Below are positions 14,333-22,493 of a DNA stretch of 64,000 nucleotides, one piece after another. The notes under the pieces were generated by a model. The model ran no database searches, was not told the origin of the DNA, and saw only the letters and a list, made by a program, of their open reading frames with translations. The translations under genes and the position numbers were made by a program. The stretch lies in assembly GCF_031844685.1 (NCBI RefSeq), contig NZ_CP134606.1:1-64000 (forward strand). The letters run 5' to 3'. This DNA comes from Streptomyces sp. ITFR-21 (GTDB taxonomy: Bacteria > Actinomycetota > Actinomycetes > Streptomycetales > Streptomycetaceae). Every line of letters begins with the position of its first letter. The first letter of the stretch is position 1.

Positions 14333-17251
14333 ATGGACGACGAGGACGACTCCCTGCCGCTGCGGCTGAGGTGGGTGGGCGACCCCGGTGAGACCGCGGA
14401 CCAGGCCGGTCTGCTGCGGCTGGCACTCACCCAGGCCATCGGCGACCTGGGCGGGCTGGGCGGTCTGGCCCACCTGTCCGGGCCGCAGGGATCCCTCCGC
14501 CTGGCGGCCGTCGGCGGACTGCCCGAGGCGGTCACCCAGCCGTGGGAGCAGCTGCCGGCCGACTCGGCAACGGCGCCGATGCGGGCCGTGGCCGCCTCCG
14601 GCGTGGTCTGGTCCGCGGTCTGGCCCGGACCGCCGCCGACGGGCGGCCCGGTGGGGGTGCTGTCCGCTCCCCTGACCGCCGCGGACGGCACGCCGGTCGG
14701 CACCCTGTCGGTGCTGCTGGCCGCCCTGCCGGAGGAGGAGACCCGCCGCAGGCTCAGCGCGCTGGCGGAAGCGGCCAGCGCGCAGCTGCCGGCGGTCCGG
14801 ATCTGGCTCAGCGGCGCGAGCTGGTGGCGGGACTCCGACCCCCGGGGCCTGGGCCGCCAGATGATGCGGGAGGTCCAGGTCGGTTTCTGGAGCTGGGACA
14901 CGGAGACCGGCCGGATCGACTACGACCAGACCACCGCGGGCATGCTCCCGCTGGCCGGCCTGGACCCGGCGACCTGGGACGGGCAGATCTCCGGGTGGCT
15001 GGAGCGCATCCACCCCGCCGACCTGCCGGGCGTGCAGGCCGCGATCGAGACCTCCTTCGAAACCGGTCGGCCGTATGCGGTGGTCTACCGGGTGGTGGAC
15101 CGGGAGCGGCGGATCTCCTGGCTGGAGCTGCGCGCCGCTTTCGAGGAGCCCGGGGAGGGCGAGCCGGTCCGGATGACCGGCACGGCCTGGAATGTCACCG
15201 AAGCCCACAGCCGCGAAATGTGGCTGGGGGGCGTACTGGAGCAGAACCCGGACCCGATCTTCGTCGTGGACACCGGGGACCGGGTGGAGTGGGCCAACCG
15301 CGCCGCACGCGACCTGACCGGCCTGACCGCCGAGGAGGACGTCCCCGCCGGCCGGGCCCTGTGGGAGCTGGCCGGGCAGCTGCGCGGCCAGGGGCTGCCC
15401 GAGCTCCTGGACCGGGCGAGGGCGGCCCCGGCCGCCTCGCATACCGCCACAGTGACCATGCGGGCTGTGCGGGCCGCCGGAACTGCCTGGTACCAGGTGC
15501 GGGCCGCCGAGGTCGGCGGCTACGTCGCCGTCCAGTGGACGGACATCACCGCACAGACGATGGCCGAGCAGGAGGCCGCCGAACGGGCGCGCCACCTGGA
15601 GGACCTCAACCGCGCGCTGATCCAGGCCCCAGACACCGACGGCATCGCCGCGGCGATCAGCACGCACGTGCTGCCGATGGTCGGCGCGGACGGCCTGGTC
15701 CTGCACGACCTCACCGGCCACCAGCCGCGGCTGGTGGCCGTCACCGGACACGGGGACGGCTTCCGCGCGGAGATGGCCGCGGTGCCCTGGCCCGACCGGC
15801 TGGAGGCCACCGCGCTGGAATCCGGACCCCAGTACGTCTCCAGCCGGGACGAGCTGGCACGCCGCTGGCCCCACCTGCTGCCGCTGGCACGCCTGGGCGG
15901 GCAGCGGGCATGGGCCGTCGTGCCGCTGATCGCCTCCCACCAGGTAACCGGCACGGCCGTGCTCACCTGGACCCGGCCCCGCCACCTCGGCGCCGCCGAC
16001 CGGTCCGTGCTCGGCACGGCCGCCGTCGTCATCGCGCACGCCCTGCGTGCCGCCGCGGCACACGAGCGGGACCGGCGCCGCTCGGACCGCCTGCAACGCG
16101 AGCTGCTCCCCGGCCCGCCGCCCGAGCTGGCCGCCGTCACCGCCGCCGCCCGCTACCGCACCACCACCGGGAGCGAGGGCGACGTGGTGGGCGGCCACTG
16201 GTACGACCTCGAACCCCTGCCCGGAGGCCGGGTCCTGGCCGTCATCGGCTCCGTCACCGCCGGCCCCGACGCCACCGTAGCCATGGGCATCCTGCGCCAG
16301 GCCGTCCTGCTCATGTCCGTCCAGGACCTGCCGCCCGACGAACTGCTGGCCTACGTCAACGACACGATGATCAGGCTCGGGCGGCGGCTGGGCGGCGGCG
16401 CCGTCACCGCCACCTGCCTCCTGGCCGTCTACGACCCGACCACCGGCCGGTGCGCCATCGCCTCCGCAGGCCACCCCCCGCCGGTCCTGATGCGCCCCGG
16501 CGGGATCCCGGCCGCCGTGGACATGCCCACCGGCGACCGCCTGGGGGAGGCGCGGGTGCCCGCCGAGGTCACGGAGCTGTCCCTGCCCCCCGGGTCACTC
16601 CTGGTCCTCCACGCACCCGCCACCGGCGACGCGGACCCCCAGGACCGGCCGCTGACCGAGATCATCGCCTCGCACCAGGCGGCATCCCCCCTGCCCCCCG
16701 CCGTCCCCGACCCGCCCGACGGGTGGCTGGACCGCCTGTGCGACACCATCACCCGCGACCTGCCCGGCCCGGACGGCACCGGCGACCTCGCCCTGCTCAC
16801 CCTCCTGACCCGCCGCCTGCCCACGGAACACATCCTGGAGTGGGACCTGCCGCGCCACCCCGAATCCGCGCGGGCGGCCCGCGACCTGGCCGCACGCGCG
16901 CTGACCGGCTGGGGCCTGGCCGACCTGGTACCCGCCGCCGAGCAGATCGTCTCGGAGCTCGTCGGCAACACCGTCAGGCACGCCGTAGGACTCGGCCAGA
17001 GCGCCGACGAGGACAGCAGGGACGGCCGGGACGACATCCGGCTGCGGCTGCTGAATCTCCGCGGCGGCGAAGTCGTGTGCGAGACGTACGACGGCTCCAA
17101 AGCCGCCCCGCAGGTCAGACACCCGAGCTTTGAGGATGAATTCGGGCGCGGCCTGGTAATGGTCTCCCTCTACGCCGCCTCCTGGGGCACCAGGTACACC
17201 CCGTCCGGCAAAGTCGTCTGGGCAGCGGTACGCGCCGAGGGACGTGAGTAG
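14333..17251 (+). CDS. PAS/GAF/SpoIIE-like/HATPase signalling protein with degenerate phosphatase site
   Basis: A 972-residue multidomain protein from ATG 14333 (GGAGG at 14321-14325). In order: a GAF-like N-terminus (about 1-165), a PAS domain (about 180-290), a second PAS (about 305-400), a GAF domain (about 415-580), a SpoIIE/RsbU-type phosphatase domain (about 585-800) and an RsbW-like HATPase (about 835-970; N-box SELVGNTVRHAV near 873, glycine loop GRGLVMVSLY). Such proteins act in partner-switching control of sigma factors. The phosphatase motifs are altered: the usual GGDWYD reads GGHWYD (about 619) and GDVxGHG reads GSVTAGP (about 638), so two metal-binding aspartates are lost. It may act by binding, not by dephosphorylation. 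A TTGACA box lies at 14266-14271. Confidence 0.9.
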   Translation: MDDEDDSLPLRLRWVGDPGETADQAGLLRLALTQAIGDLGGLGGLAHLSGPQGSLRLAAVGGLPEAVTQPWEQLPADSATAPMRAVAASGVVWSAVWPGPPPTGGPVGVLSAPLTAADGTPVGTLSVLLAALPEEETRRRLSALAEAASAQLPAVRIWLSGASWWRDSDPRGLGRQMMREVQVGFWSWDTETGRIDYDQTTAGMLPLAGLDPATWDGQISGWLERIHPADLPGVQAAIETSFETGRPYAVVYRVVDRERRISWLELRAAFEEPGEGEPVRMTGTAWNVTEAHSREMWLGGVLEQNPDPIFVVDTGDRVEWANRAARDLTGLTAEEDVPAGRALWELAGQLRGQGLPELLDRARAAPAASHTATVTMRAVRAAGTAWYQVRAAEVGGYVAVQWTDITAQTMAEQEAAERARHLEDLNRALIQAPDTDGIAAAISTHVLPMVGADGLVLHDLTGHQPRLVAVTGHGDGFRAEMAAVPWPDRLEATALESGPQYVSSRDELARRWPHLLPLARLGGQRAWAVVPLIASHQVTGTAVLTWTRPRHLGAADRSVLGTAAVVIAHALRAAAAHERDRRRSDRLQRELLPGPPPELAAVTAAARYRTTTGSEGDVVGGHWYDLEPLPGGRVLAVIGSVTAGPDATVAMGILRQAVLLMSVQDLPPDELLAYVNDTMIRLGRRLGGGAVTATCLLAVYDPTTGRCAIASAGHPPPVLMRPGGIPAAVDMPTGDRLGEARVPAEVTELSLPPGSLLVLHAPATGDADPQDRPLTEIIASHQAASPLPPAVPDPPDGWLDRLCDTITRDLPGPDGTGDLALLTLLTRRLPTEHILEWDLPRHPESARAARDLAARALTGWGLADLVPAAEQIVSELVGNTVRHAVGLGQSADEDSRDGRDDIRLRLLNLRGGEVVCETYDGSKAAPQVRHPSFEDEFGRGLVMVSLYAASWGTRYTPSGKVVWAAVRAEGRE

Positions 17252-17269
17252 CCCACCACACGCCACACG

Positions 17270-17343
17270 TGCCGGGGACGGGAATCGAACCCGCAGGTGA
17301 GACCGATTTAAACCGGCTGCGTCTGCCATTGCGCCACCCCGGC
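17270..17343 (-). tRNA. tRNA-like gene, loop containing TTTAAA (UAA-reading candidate)
   Basis: On the minus strand a cloverleaf can be drawn: acceptor GCCGGGG/CCCCGGC, D stem GCG/CGC with a GG-containing loop, and T arm GCGGG/CCCGT with TTCGATT. The variable region is short (class I). The anticodon arm is irregular: with the usual 7-base loop (TTTAAAT, anticodon UAA) two stem pairs fail, while a 6-base loop (TTTAAA) restores GCCGG/TCGGT. It is the same length (74 bases) as, and alignable base for base with, the tRNA-like gene at 28046-28119. No CCA is encoded. It could be a leucine tRNA, a suppressor-like tRNA or a decaying copy. Confidence 0.6.
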
Positions 17344-17435
17344 CGGACCGGACGGAAACCGATGGCCGTATTCACCGTCACCCGCACCACCGCCACATCC
17401 ACCGGTCCCGCCGCCGAACCGCGACCCGCCCCAAC

Positions 17436-17466
17436 GGTCCCGGTGCCGAAGCTCGGCACCGGGACC
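17436..17466. terminator. 14-bp hairpin terminator
   Basis: GGTCCCGGTGCCGA (17436-17449) pairs perfectly with TCGGCACCGGGACC (17453-17466) around AGC. A second GC-rich hairpin lies at about 17546-17592. Together they end plus-strand transcription before the gene at 17669. Confidence 0.7.
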
Positions 17467-17668
17467 GTCTGCACCCCCCCGGACTCGGCGCCGGGACCAG
17501 TGCGGAGCGTCACGGCCCGCACCTAACGTCCACCCCGCACGGGGGCGCCGCCGCCCCGCGGCCCGCGTTCATGGCCGCGGGCGGGGGGCGGCGACGGCAC
17601 GCACCGGCAGTCGCTACCAGCAAGGGCACCCCGACTCGCCCTCCTCACACGGCAGCTACGGAGCACGA

Positions 17669-18793
17669 ATGAGCACCACCCGACAGAGACGGCGCCGATC
17701 ACGACGCCTGTGGAACCTGGCAGCCGCGCCGGCGGTAGCCGCGCTGGCCATGCTGACCACCACCGCGGCCACCGCCTGCACGCCCACCACCGCCACCACC
17801 ACCGTGTTCGCTACGCCGCCGGCCGGCAGCCCCGGCCACCTGGTCGGCATCGCGACCGACCGCGGCAGCGTATACGTGGGCACCCACCAGGCCGCCGACG
17901 GCAGCCCCAACCTCCCCAGCCACATCTACCGCTACAACCAGTCCGGGCGGCTGCTCCGGGACTACACCATCACCGGCCAAGCCACCACGGGGCAGGGCCT
18001 CACCAACATGGCGGTCGGCCGGACCGGGCTGCTCTACATCCTGGACCGCCACCCCGCCCGCATGATCACCCTGGACCCGGAGACCGGCGTCCAGCGGACC
18101 TACGCGACCTTCGCGGACGTGCCGTCCTGCGGCACGGCCGGAGCCCATCCGGGCAACTGCTCGGCTACGCAAGTCGATCTGCCTGCCTACCCCGACGACA
18201 TCGCGGCCGGCCCCGACGGCGCCATCTACGTCACCGACATCTCGCAGGCGCTGGTGTGGCGGGTCCCGCCCGGCGGGGGTCCGGCGCACGTCTGGCTCAC
18301 TGACAGCCGGCTGGAGTCCCTCTTCGGCCCCTGCGGGATCCGTCTTTCCGGTCCGCGCACCATCGTCCTCGCCCAGTGCAGCTACGGCCTGAGCGATCCC
18401 GCACAGATCCTCACCGCGTCCGGCCGCATCTACACCCTCCCCATCGAGCCGGACGGCTCGGCCGGAGCCCTGCGCCAGATCTGGCAGGGCAGGGCCGGTG
18501 AGGCATCGGACGGGATCGCCATCGGCCAGAGCGGCCGGATCTACGTCGCCCTCGCCGTCGGCAACGCACTGATGACCCTCTCGGCCGACGGCCGGGAGAT
18601 CACCCGCACACCCGCCACCGCGGCGGACAACGCCAAGCTCACCGTGCCGTACGACAATCCGGCGAGCATCGCCATTCTCCCCGACGGCCGCGCCGTGATC
18701 ACCAATCAGGCATTTCTCGGCGGCCCCGCCGGCGATCAGGTCGTGCTGCAAGCACGGGTCCCTGACCGGTCCGAACGGCTGTACCACCCGTAA
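17669..18793 (+). CDS. Secreted NHL/SMP-30-like beta-propeller protein
   Basis: A 374-residue protein from ATG 17669 (GGAG upstream). The N-terminus is very basic (RQRRRRSRR) followed by a hydrophobic segment (LAAAPAVAALAMLTTTAATA) and a Cys, which could be a Sec or lipoprotein signal. The rest repeats a blade-like pattern: GIATDRGSVYVGT, MAVGRTGLLYILD, IAAGPDGAIYVTD, IAIGQSGRIYVAL and IAILPDGRAVITN. That is the signature of NHL/SMP-30-type six-bladed propellers. Such extracellular proteins are often lactonases or ligand scaffolds; the enzymatic residues cannot be assigned here. It stands alone between terminators. Confidence 0.85.
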   Translation: MSTTRQRRRRSRRLWNLAAAPAVAALAMLTTTAATACTPTTATTTVFATPPAGSPGHLVGIATDRGSVYVGTHQAADGSPNLPSHIYRYNQSGRLLRDYTITGQATTGQGLTNMAVGRTGLLYILDRHPARMITLDPETGVQRTYATFADVPSCGTAGAHPGNCSATQVDLPAYPDDIAAGPDGAIYVTDISQALVWRVPPGGGPAHVWLTDSRLESLFGPCGIRLSGPRTIVLAQCSYGLSDPAQILTASGRIYTLPIEPDGSAGALRQIWQGRAGEASDGIAIGQSGRIYVALAVGNALMTLSADGREITRTPATAADNAKLTVPYDNPASIAILPDGRAVITNQAFLGGPAGDQVVLQARVPDRSERLYHP

Positions 18794-18808
18794 ACCACCC
18801 CTGAGACT

Positions 18809-18841
18809 GCCGTTTCCCGCCACCCCCCGGCGGGAAACGGC
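18809..18841. terminator. 13-bp hairpin terminator
   Basis: GCCGTTTCCCGCC (18809-18821) pairs with GGCGGGAAACGGC (18829-18841) 16 bp after the stop at 18793. Confidence 0.8.
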
Positions 18842-18936
18842 GCCACACTGACACACTTGCTGGGCCCGGCTTCCCTCTACGGGGCCCAGCGCTGAATCAT
18901 CCGATCCAGCAGTGCTAACGCAGACAGCGAAGTCGG

Positions 18937-19020
18937 GCCCGGATGGTGAAACGCAGACACGGCGACTTTAAATGTCGCTGTCCCGCAAGGAGCGTGCCGG
19001 TTCGAATCCGGCTCCGGGCG
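18937..19020 (+). tRNA. tRNA-Leu(UAA), bldA-like
   Basis: A well-formed class II tRNA of 84 bases: acceptor GCCCGGA/TCCGGGC, D stem GTG/CAC, anticodon stem GCGAC/GTCGC with loop TTTAAAT (anticodon TAA at 18969-18971), a long variable arm (17 bases) and T arm GCCGG/CCGGC. It resembles, from memory, the Streptomyces bldA tRNA, which reads the rare TTA codon and gates development and secondary metabolism. The discriminator base is G, whereas leucine tRNAs normally carry A; serine tRNAs carry G. CCA is not encoded. The charging identity is therefore worth testing. A TTTT run follows. Confidence 0.9.
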
Positions 19021-19097
19021 CTTTTATCAGAAACGCCTACTGAACCTGCTCACAATGTTGTCAGCGGCGGGCGTAATCGAGAACAGGGCTTCTACTG

Positions 19098-19364
19098 ATG
19101 TATTCCATTGAGGAAGCGCGCGCGGGCAGGGATCAGCTGCTGCGCGAGGCGGACCGGCAGCGCCTGATCACCTACGCGCGATCGGTCCAACGCCAGGAGC
19201 GCCGGGCCGCCCGCCGGGAGCGCAGGTCGGCGCTGGGGGTGCGGCCGTGGGTATGGCTGCGTGCCCGTGTGGCCGGCCTTCTCGGCACAACGCCCCCCGC
19301 GGGTTCCGCAGAGCCGGCCGGGCCGGGGCCGTCGACCGCCCCTTCCTCCTGCTCCCGTGCGTAG
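19098..19364 (+). CDS. Small basic hypothetical protein
   Basis: An 88-residue protein starting at ATG 19098, 77 bp after the tRNA-Leu. Residues 1-47 are a long, strongly charged helix (EEARAGRDQLLREADRQRLI, then RSVQRQERRAARRERRSA), followed by a short Trp-containing hydrophobic piece (PWVWLRARVAGLLG) and a Pro/Ala/Ser tail. Streptomyces genomes carry many such short Arg/Glu-rich proteins of unknown role; they may associate with the membrane or with nucleic acid. It precedes the EIIC gene in the same direction. Confidence 0.65.
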   Translation: MYSIEEARAGRDQLLREADRQRLITYARSVQRQERRAARRERRSALGVRPWVWLRARVAGLLGTTPPAGSAEPAGPGPSTAPSSCSRA

Positions 19365-19411
19365 GACGGCACTCGCAGACCGCCCGCGCCGCCCGCCCAT
19401 GGAGACCCCCG

Positions 19412-21019
19412 GTGCTGCCGTCCTCTTCCGCTGATCGCTCACGGACGCGAGCGATTGGAGCGAGCCTGGCCCTGCCAGTGGCCGCGATCCCGGCCGCAGG
19501 GCTGCTCCTGCGTGCCGGACAGCCGGATCTGCTCGGCCGGTCCGGGCATCTGCACACCCTCTCCGCGGTGCTGTCCGGCTCCGGGGGCGCGGTGCTGGAC
19601 TTCCTTCCTCTGCTGCTGGCGGCGGGTATCGGCGTCGGTCTCCGGCGGGGACGCGATCCGGTCGGGCCCGTCCTGGCGTGCGTCGTGTGCTACCTGATGC
19701 TGTCCCGCGCCTGTTTGGCGGTGGTTCCGCTGCCGGCAGACCGGCCCGATGTTCCCTCACGGTGGCCCTACGGGGCACTCGCCGGAATCACGGCCGGTCT
19801 GCTCGCGGTCGCGGTGTGGCGGTGGGCGGAGCGGTGGGCCGGGCGCCACGACGGCCGCCGGATTCCGCCGTTCGCCGTCTACGGCGTGGTCGCCGCGGTG
19901 GCCACCGGAAGCGGATGGTTGCTCGGTCTGGCGTATCCGTCTGTCAATGGCGCTCTGACCTGGTTCGGGACTTCCGTCGTCGGTCACCCGGTGATCGGCG
20001 GGGCCGCTTTCGGCGTCATCAACCGTCTTCTGGTCCCTGCCGGACTCCATAGCGTGCCGAATACGGTCGTCTATTTCATGACCGGCACGTGTGCGCACGG
20101 GATCATCGGCGATATCCCGTGCTTCTTGAGCGGTGACCGGCATGCCGGGATTTTCCAGGGCGGACTTTACCCGGTCACGATGTTCGGGCTCCCGGCCGCA
20201 GCGCTGGCGATGTGGCGCTCTGCACCCCCGGGAGAACGGCAGGCGGTCGCCCAGATCCTGCTACCTGCCGCCGCAGTGAGTGCCGCTTTTGGCGTGACCG
20301 AACCCGTCGAATACTGCTTCATTTTCCTCTCGTTCAGACTGCTGGCCGCGCATGCCGCACTAACCGGGCTGAGTATGGCCATCGTCAACAGCATCGGAAT
20401 ACGCGACGGATTTGTTTTCAGCGCCGGTCTGACGGACTACGCACTGAATTTCCGGCTTGCGACCCGCCCGTTGCTGCTACTGCCCATCGGCGGCGCGTTC
20501 GCCGCGGTGTACTACGCCGTCTTCCGCGCGGCGATCACCCGGTTCGGCATCCCGACTCCCGGCCGCCAGACGCGCCCGGTTCCCCTCCCCCTGCTCACCG
20601 AGGAATCCGCGGATGACCGCCCACTTGCCCCCTGTCTTGGCCGGCTTCTACGGGCACGGGGCCGTTTTCCCCGTCGTCGTCCTCGGCGCCGCCGGGACGT
20701 GGTGGCAGCCGGTCCTGACGGGCCTGCCCGACAACAACCCCGGCACGGTGCTCGCCCTGCGCTGGTCCGGCCCCGACACGGAGGAGCCGGCCGCCCCCGC
20801 CCTGCTCACCACAGCGGCGGCCCGCGCACCCGAACTGCCCGCCAACGGGCCGCAGATCGCACGGTACGCACAGACCCTGCCCGCCCACATACGCCTGGTC
20901 ACGCTCACCCAGGACGTCCTCATCGGCCGCTGGGACCAGCGTCCCGGCCAGGGCGCCGCGAACATCAACCGGCCCTGAACCGCGCCCCGAACCGTCGCTG
21001 GAAGGACTTCTCTTCATGA
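19412..21019 (+). CDS. Orphan PTS EIIC permease (glucose/GlcNAc type), 3' end frame-disturbed
   Basis: From GTG 19412 (GGAG upstream) the first 400 residues are a PTS EIIC of the glucose/N-acetylglucosamine family. It shows many membrane helices and the landmarks LALPVAAIPAAGLLLRAGQP near the start, PAGLHSVPN, GIFQGGLYPVTMFGLPAAAL, GVTEPVEYCF and GFVFSAGLTDYALNF. No EIIB domain or HPr-type partner is nearby. A normal EIIC would end shortly after FGIPTPGR (about 20570). Here the frame runs on to 21019 through the next gene in another frame, giving about 130 extra Arg/Pro-rich residues. An ATGA at 20613-20616 would be the natural stop/start overlap, so a one-base shift near the 3' end has probably removed the stop. 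Confidence 0.8.
   Translation: MLPSSSADRSRTRAIGASLALPVAAIPAAGLLLRAGQPDLLGRSGHLHTLSAVLSGSGGAVLDFLPLLLAAGIGVGLRRGRDPVGPVLACVVCYLMLSRACLAVVPLPADRPDVPSRWPYGALAGITAGLLAVAVWRWAERWAGRHDGRRIPPFAVYGVVAAVATGSGWLLGLAYPSVNGALTWFGTSVVGHPVIGGAAFGVINRLLVPAGLHSVPNTVVYFMTGTCAHGIIGDIPCFLSGDRHAGIFQGGLYPVTMFGLPAAALAMWRSAPPGERQAVAQILLPAAAVSAAFGVTEPVEYCFIFLSFRLLAAHAALTGLSMAIVNSIGIRDGFVFSAGLTDYALNFRLATRPLLLLPIGGAFAAVYYAVFRAAITRFGIPTPGRQTRPVPLPLLTEESADDRPLAPCLGRLLRARGRFPRRRPRRRRDVVAAGPDGPARQQPRHGARPALVRPRHGGAGRPRPAHHSGGPRTRTARQRAADRTVRTDPARPHTPGHAHPGRPHRPLGPASRPGRREHQPALNRAPNRRWKDFSS
20613..20978 (+). CDS. Hypothetical protein between EIIC and GT2
   Basis: A 121-residue protein from ATG 20613. Its start overlaps a TGA in an ATGA arrangement typical of coupling with the upstream EIIC gene. 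The sequence starts with a hydrophobic turn-rich segment (GFYGHGAVFPVVVLGAAGTW) and ends Gln/Pro-rich. It has no recognisable domain. The high GC3 in this frame, in contrast to the run-on EIIC frame, identifies it as the real gene of this stretch. It is followed 37 bp later by the glycosyltransferase gene. Confidence 0.65.
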   Translation: MTAHLPPVLAGFYGHGAVFPVVVLGAAGTWWQPVLTGLPDNNPGTVLALRWSGPDTEEPAAPALLTTAAARAPELPANGPQIARYAQTLPAHIRLVTLTQDVLIGRWDQRPGQGAANINRP

Positions 21020-21867
21020 CACGGCCTGTGTTCACCACCGCCGTCACCGTCATCACACCGACCCGCCTCGCGGCTACCCGCCTGCCCTTCCTCCGCGAGC
21101 TGTACTCCAGCCTCCTCGTCCAGGCCCCGACCGCCTGGCAGTGGGTGCTCGCCCTTGACGGCGCCGACCCGGGCAGGGTGCCCGCCGAAATCGCGGACGC
21201 CCCCCGTGTCCTGGTTCTCGCCTTGCCGGCGGTCGGCGCCGCCGCCGCGCGCAACCTGGCGCTGAACGAGTCGACCGGGGTCTACTGCGCGTTCTGCGAC
21301 GACGACGTGCTGCCCGCCGACTCCCTGGCCCGGCGCTACCGGCGTGCACAGGAGACGGGCCACGGGTGGATCGCAGGCCGGTCCGCGGACCTCCTCCCGG
21401 ACGGGTCAACCCGGCTGGAGCCGGCTCTCCCGCCCGGCGTCTACCAGCCCGGCGACGTGTGGGCAGCGTGGACATCGCCGGAGACCAGCCGGCCGCCGGT
21501 CGGGCACACCACGCTGCTGGTCCGCACCGAGCTGGCCCGCGCCGCCGGCGGGCAGGGCGGCCTGACCACCGGCGAGGACTACCTGTACTGCCTCCAGGTT
21601 ACCGGGCGCAGCCCCGGGGAGATCATTCCCGAGATCTGCTACCTGGTCCGCCGGCACCCCGGGCAGATGACCGCCGCCAGCGGATACGACGACGGCCCGC
21701 TGGAGCAGAGGGGCCGGCGGTTCGCCTGGCTTCACGGGCGGGCGCTGTACTCGTCCACCCGCACCGGCGAGGACGACCTGCTCACCGGCCGCCAGCTCAC
21801 GCTGATACCGGGCCAGCGGCCGGACCGTACGCAGGCGGACGCGACGACGTGCGGGCGGGCACAGTGA
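21016..21867 (+). CDS. Family 2 (GT-A) glycosyltransferase
   Basis: A 283-residue protein from ATG 21016 behind GGAAGGA. It has the GT2 layout: TVITPTRLAATRLPFLRELY near the start (nucleotide-binding loop), ALPAVGAAAARNLALNESTG (about 72-91), then FCDDDVLP (about 94-101), the Asp-rich metal/UDP-sugar motif, and GEDYLYCLQV near 190. The last part is short and lacks membrane segments, so it should be a soluble enzyme adding a sugar to an unknown acceptor. It overlaps the next gene (GTGA at 21864-21867) and follows the EIIC and 121-aa genes, so a small surface-carbohydrate operon is conceivable. Confidence 0.85.
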   Translation: MTRPVFTTAVTVITPTRLAATRLPFLRELYSSLLVQAPTAWQWVLALDGADPGRVPAEIADAPRVLVLALPAVGAAAARNLALNESTGVYCAFCDDDVLPADSLARRYRRAQETGHGWIAGRSADLLPDGSTRLEPALPPGVYQPGDVWAAWTSPETSRPPVGHTTLLVRTELARAAGGQGGLTTGEDYLYCLQVTGRSPGEIIPEICYLVRRHPGQMTAASGYDDGPLEQRGRRFAWLHGRALYSSTRTGEDDLLTGRQLTLIPGQRPDRTQADATTCGRAQ

Positions 21868-22454
21868 CCGCTTCCTCATACACTCCCGCGCTGCTGTCGC
21901 AGCTCAGCAGTCTGGTCCGGCTCGGACCGGTGACCCTGATAGCCGGACGGCACGGCGGCCGGTGCCGCTGCCTGCTCGGCCCCCGGTGCAACCTGCCGGG
22001 GGAGCACACGATGGCGGCGCGGTACTGGACGACCGCCAGCAGGTCTCCTGCGGACATCGCGGCGCAGTTCACGCGGTATGCGCCCTGCGGCCTGGGCGTG
22101 ATCCTGCCGTCGCACAATGCGGTTCTCCAGGTGCCGGGCGCGCTCCAGGCTGATCTGGCGGACTACCTGGACGATCGGGGGCTGGCCCCTCCGACGGTCC
22201 ACGGGCCGGAGCGCTCATGGGTGTGGCTGACGGTGCCCTCCGGCCTGCTCCGCCGCTACCGCACGACCCTGCCCCCTGCGCGGGTGATCGCCGCGATCGG
22301 TCCCGGGGGCTGGGTGCCGGTACCTCCCACCACGCTGGGAACAGACGCGGCGCCGCTCATCTGGAGACACTCGCCCACCGGTCACCCCCTGACACCGGAG
22401 CGCGGAATGGCGCTTGTGCAGCACCTGGGCGAGCGTCTTCGGGACCTCGCCTGA
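21864..22454 (+). CDS. Prim-pol-like N-terminal domain protein, catalytic motif not seen
   Basis: A 196-residue protein from GTG 21864, coupled to the glycosyltransferase. It resembles the N-terminal bifunctional primase/polymerase domain found in many small Streptomyces proteins: a Cys-rich start (GRCRCLLGPRCNLPGEHTMA), a Trp-containing helix (RYWTTASRSPADIAAQFTRY), then the strand GLGVILPSHNAVLQVPG. In active enzymes the last strand carries an Asp-x-Asp or equivalent; here it reads VLQVPGA, so polymerase activity is doubtful. The later WVWLTVPSGL and PPARVIAAIG segments fit the family pattern. Its role is unknown. Confidence 0.6.
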   Translation: MTASSYTPALLSQLSSLVRLGPVTLIAGRHGGRCRCLLGPRCNLPGEHTMAARYWTTASRSPADIAAQFTRYAPCGLGVILPSHNAVLQVPGALQADLADYLDDRGLAPPTVHGPERSWVWLTVPSGLLRRYRTTLPPARVIAAIGPGGWVPVPPTTLGTDAAPLIWRHSPTGHPLTPERGMALVQHLGERLRDLA

Positions 22455-22493
22455 CTCATTCCCTTCCTCCCACCTGCTACACGGGGACGCACC

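Noticed and set aside
12102..14426. 774-codon minus-strand frame
   Set aside because: Only its last 69 codons (12102-12311) are protein-like with a ribosome site; the rest is antisense to the PucR-type regulator.
17362..17526. Short plus-strand frame starting MAVFTVTRTT
   Set aside because: Contains the 14-bp terminator hairpin at 17436-17466 and has no ribosome site, so it is more likely non-coding.
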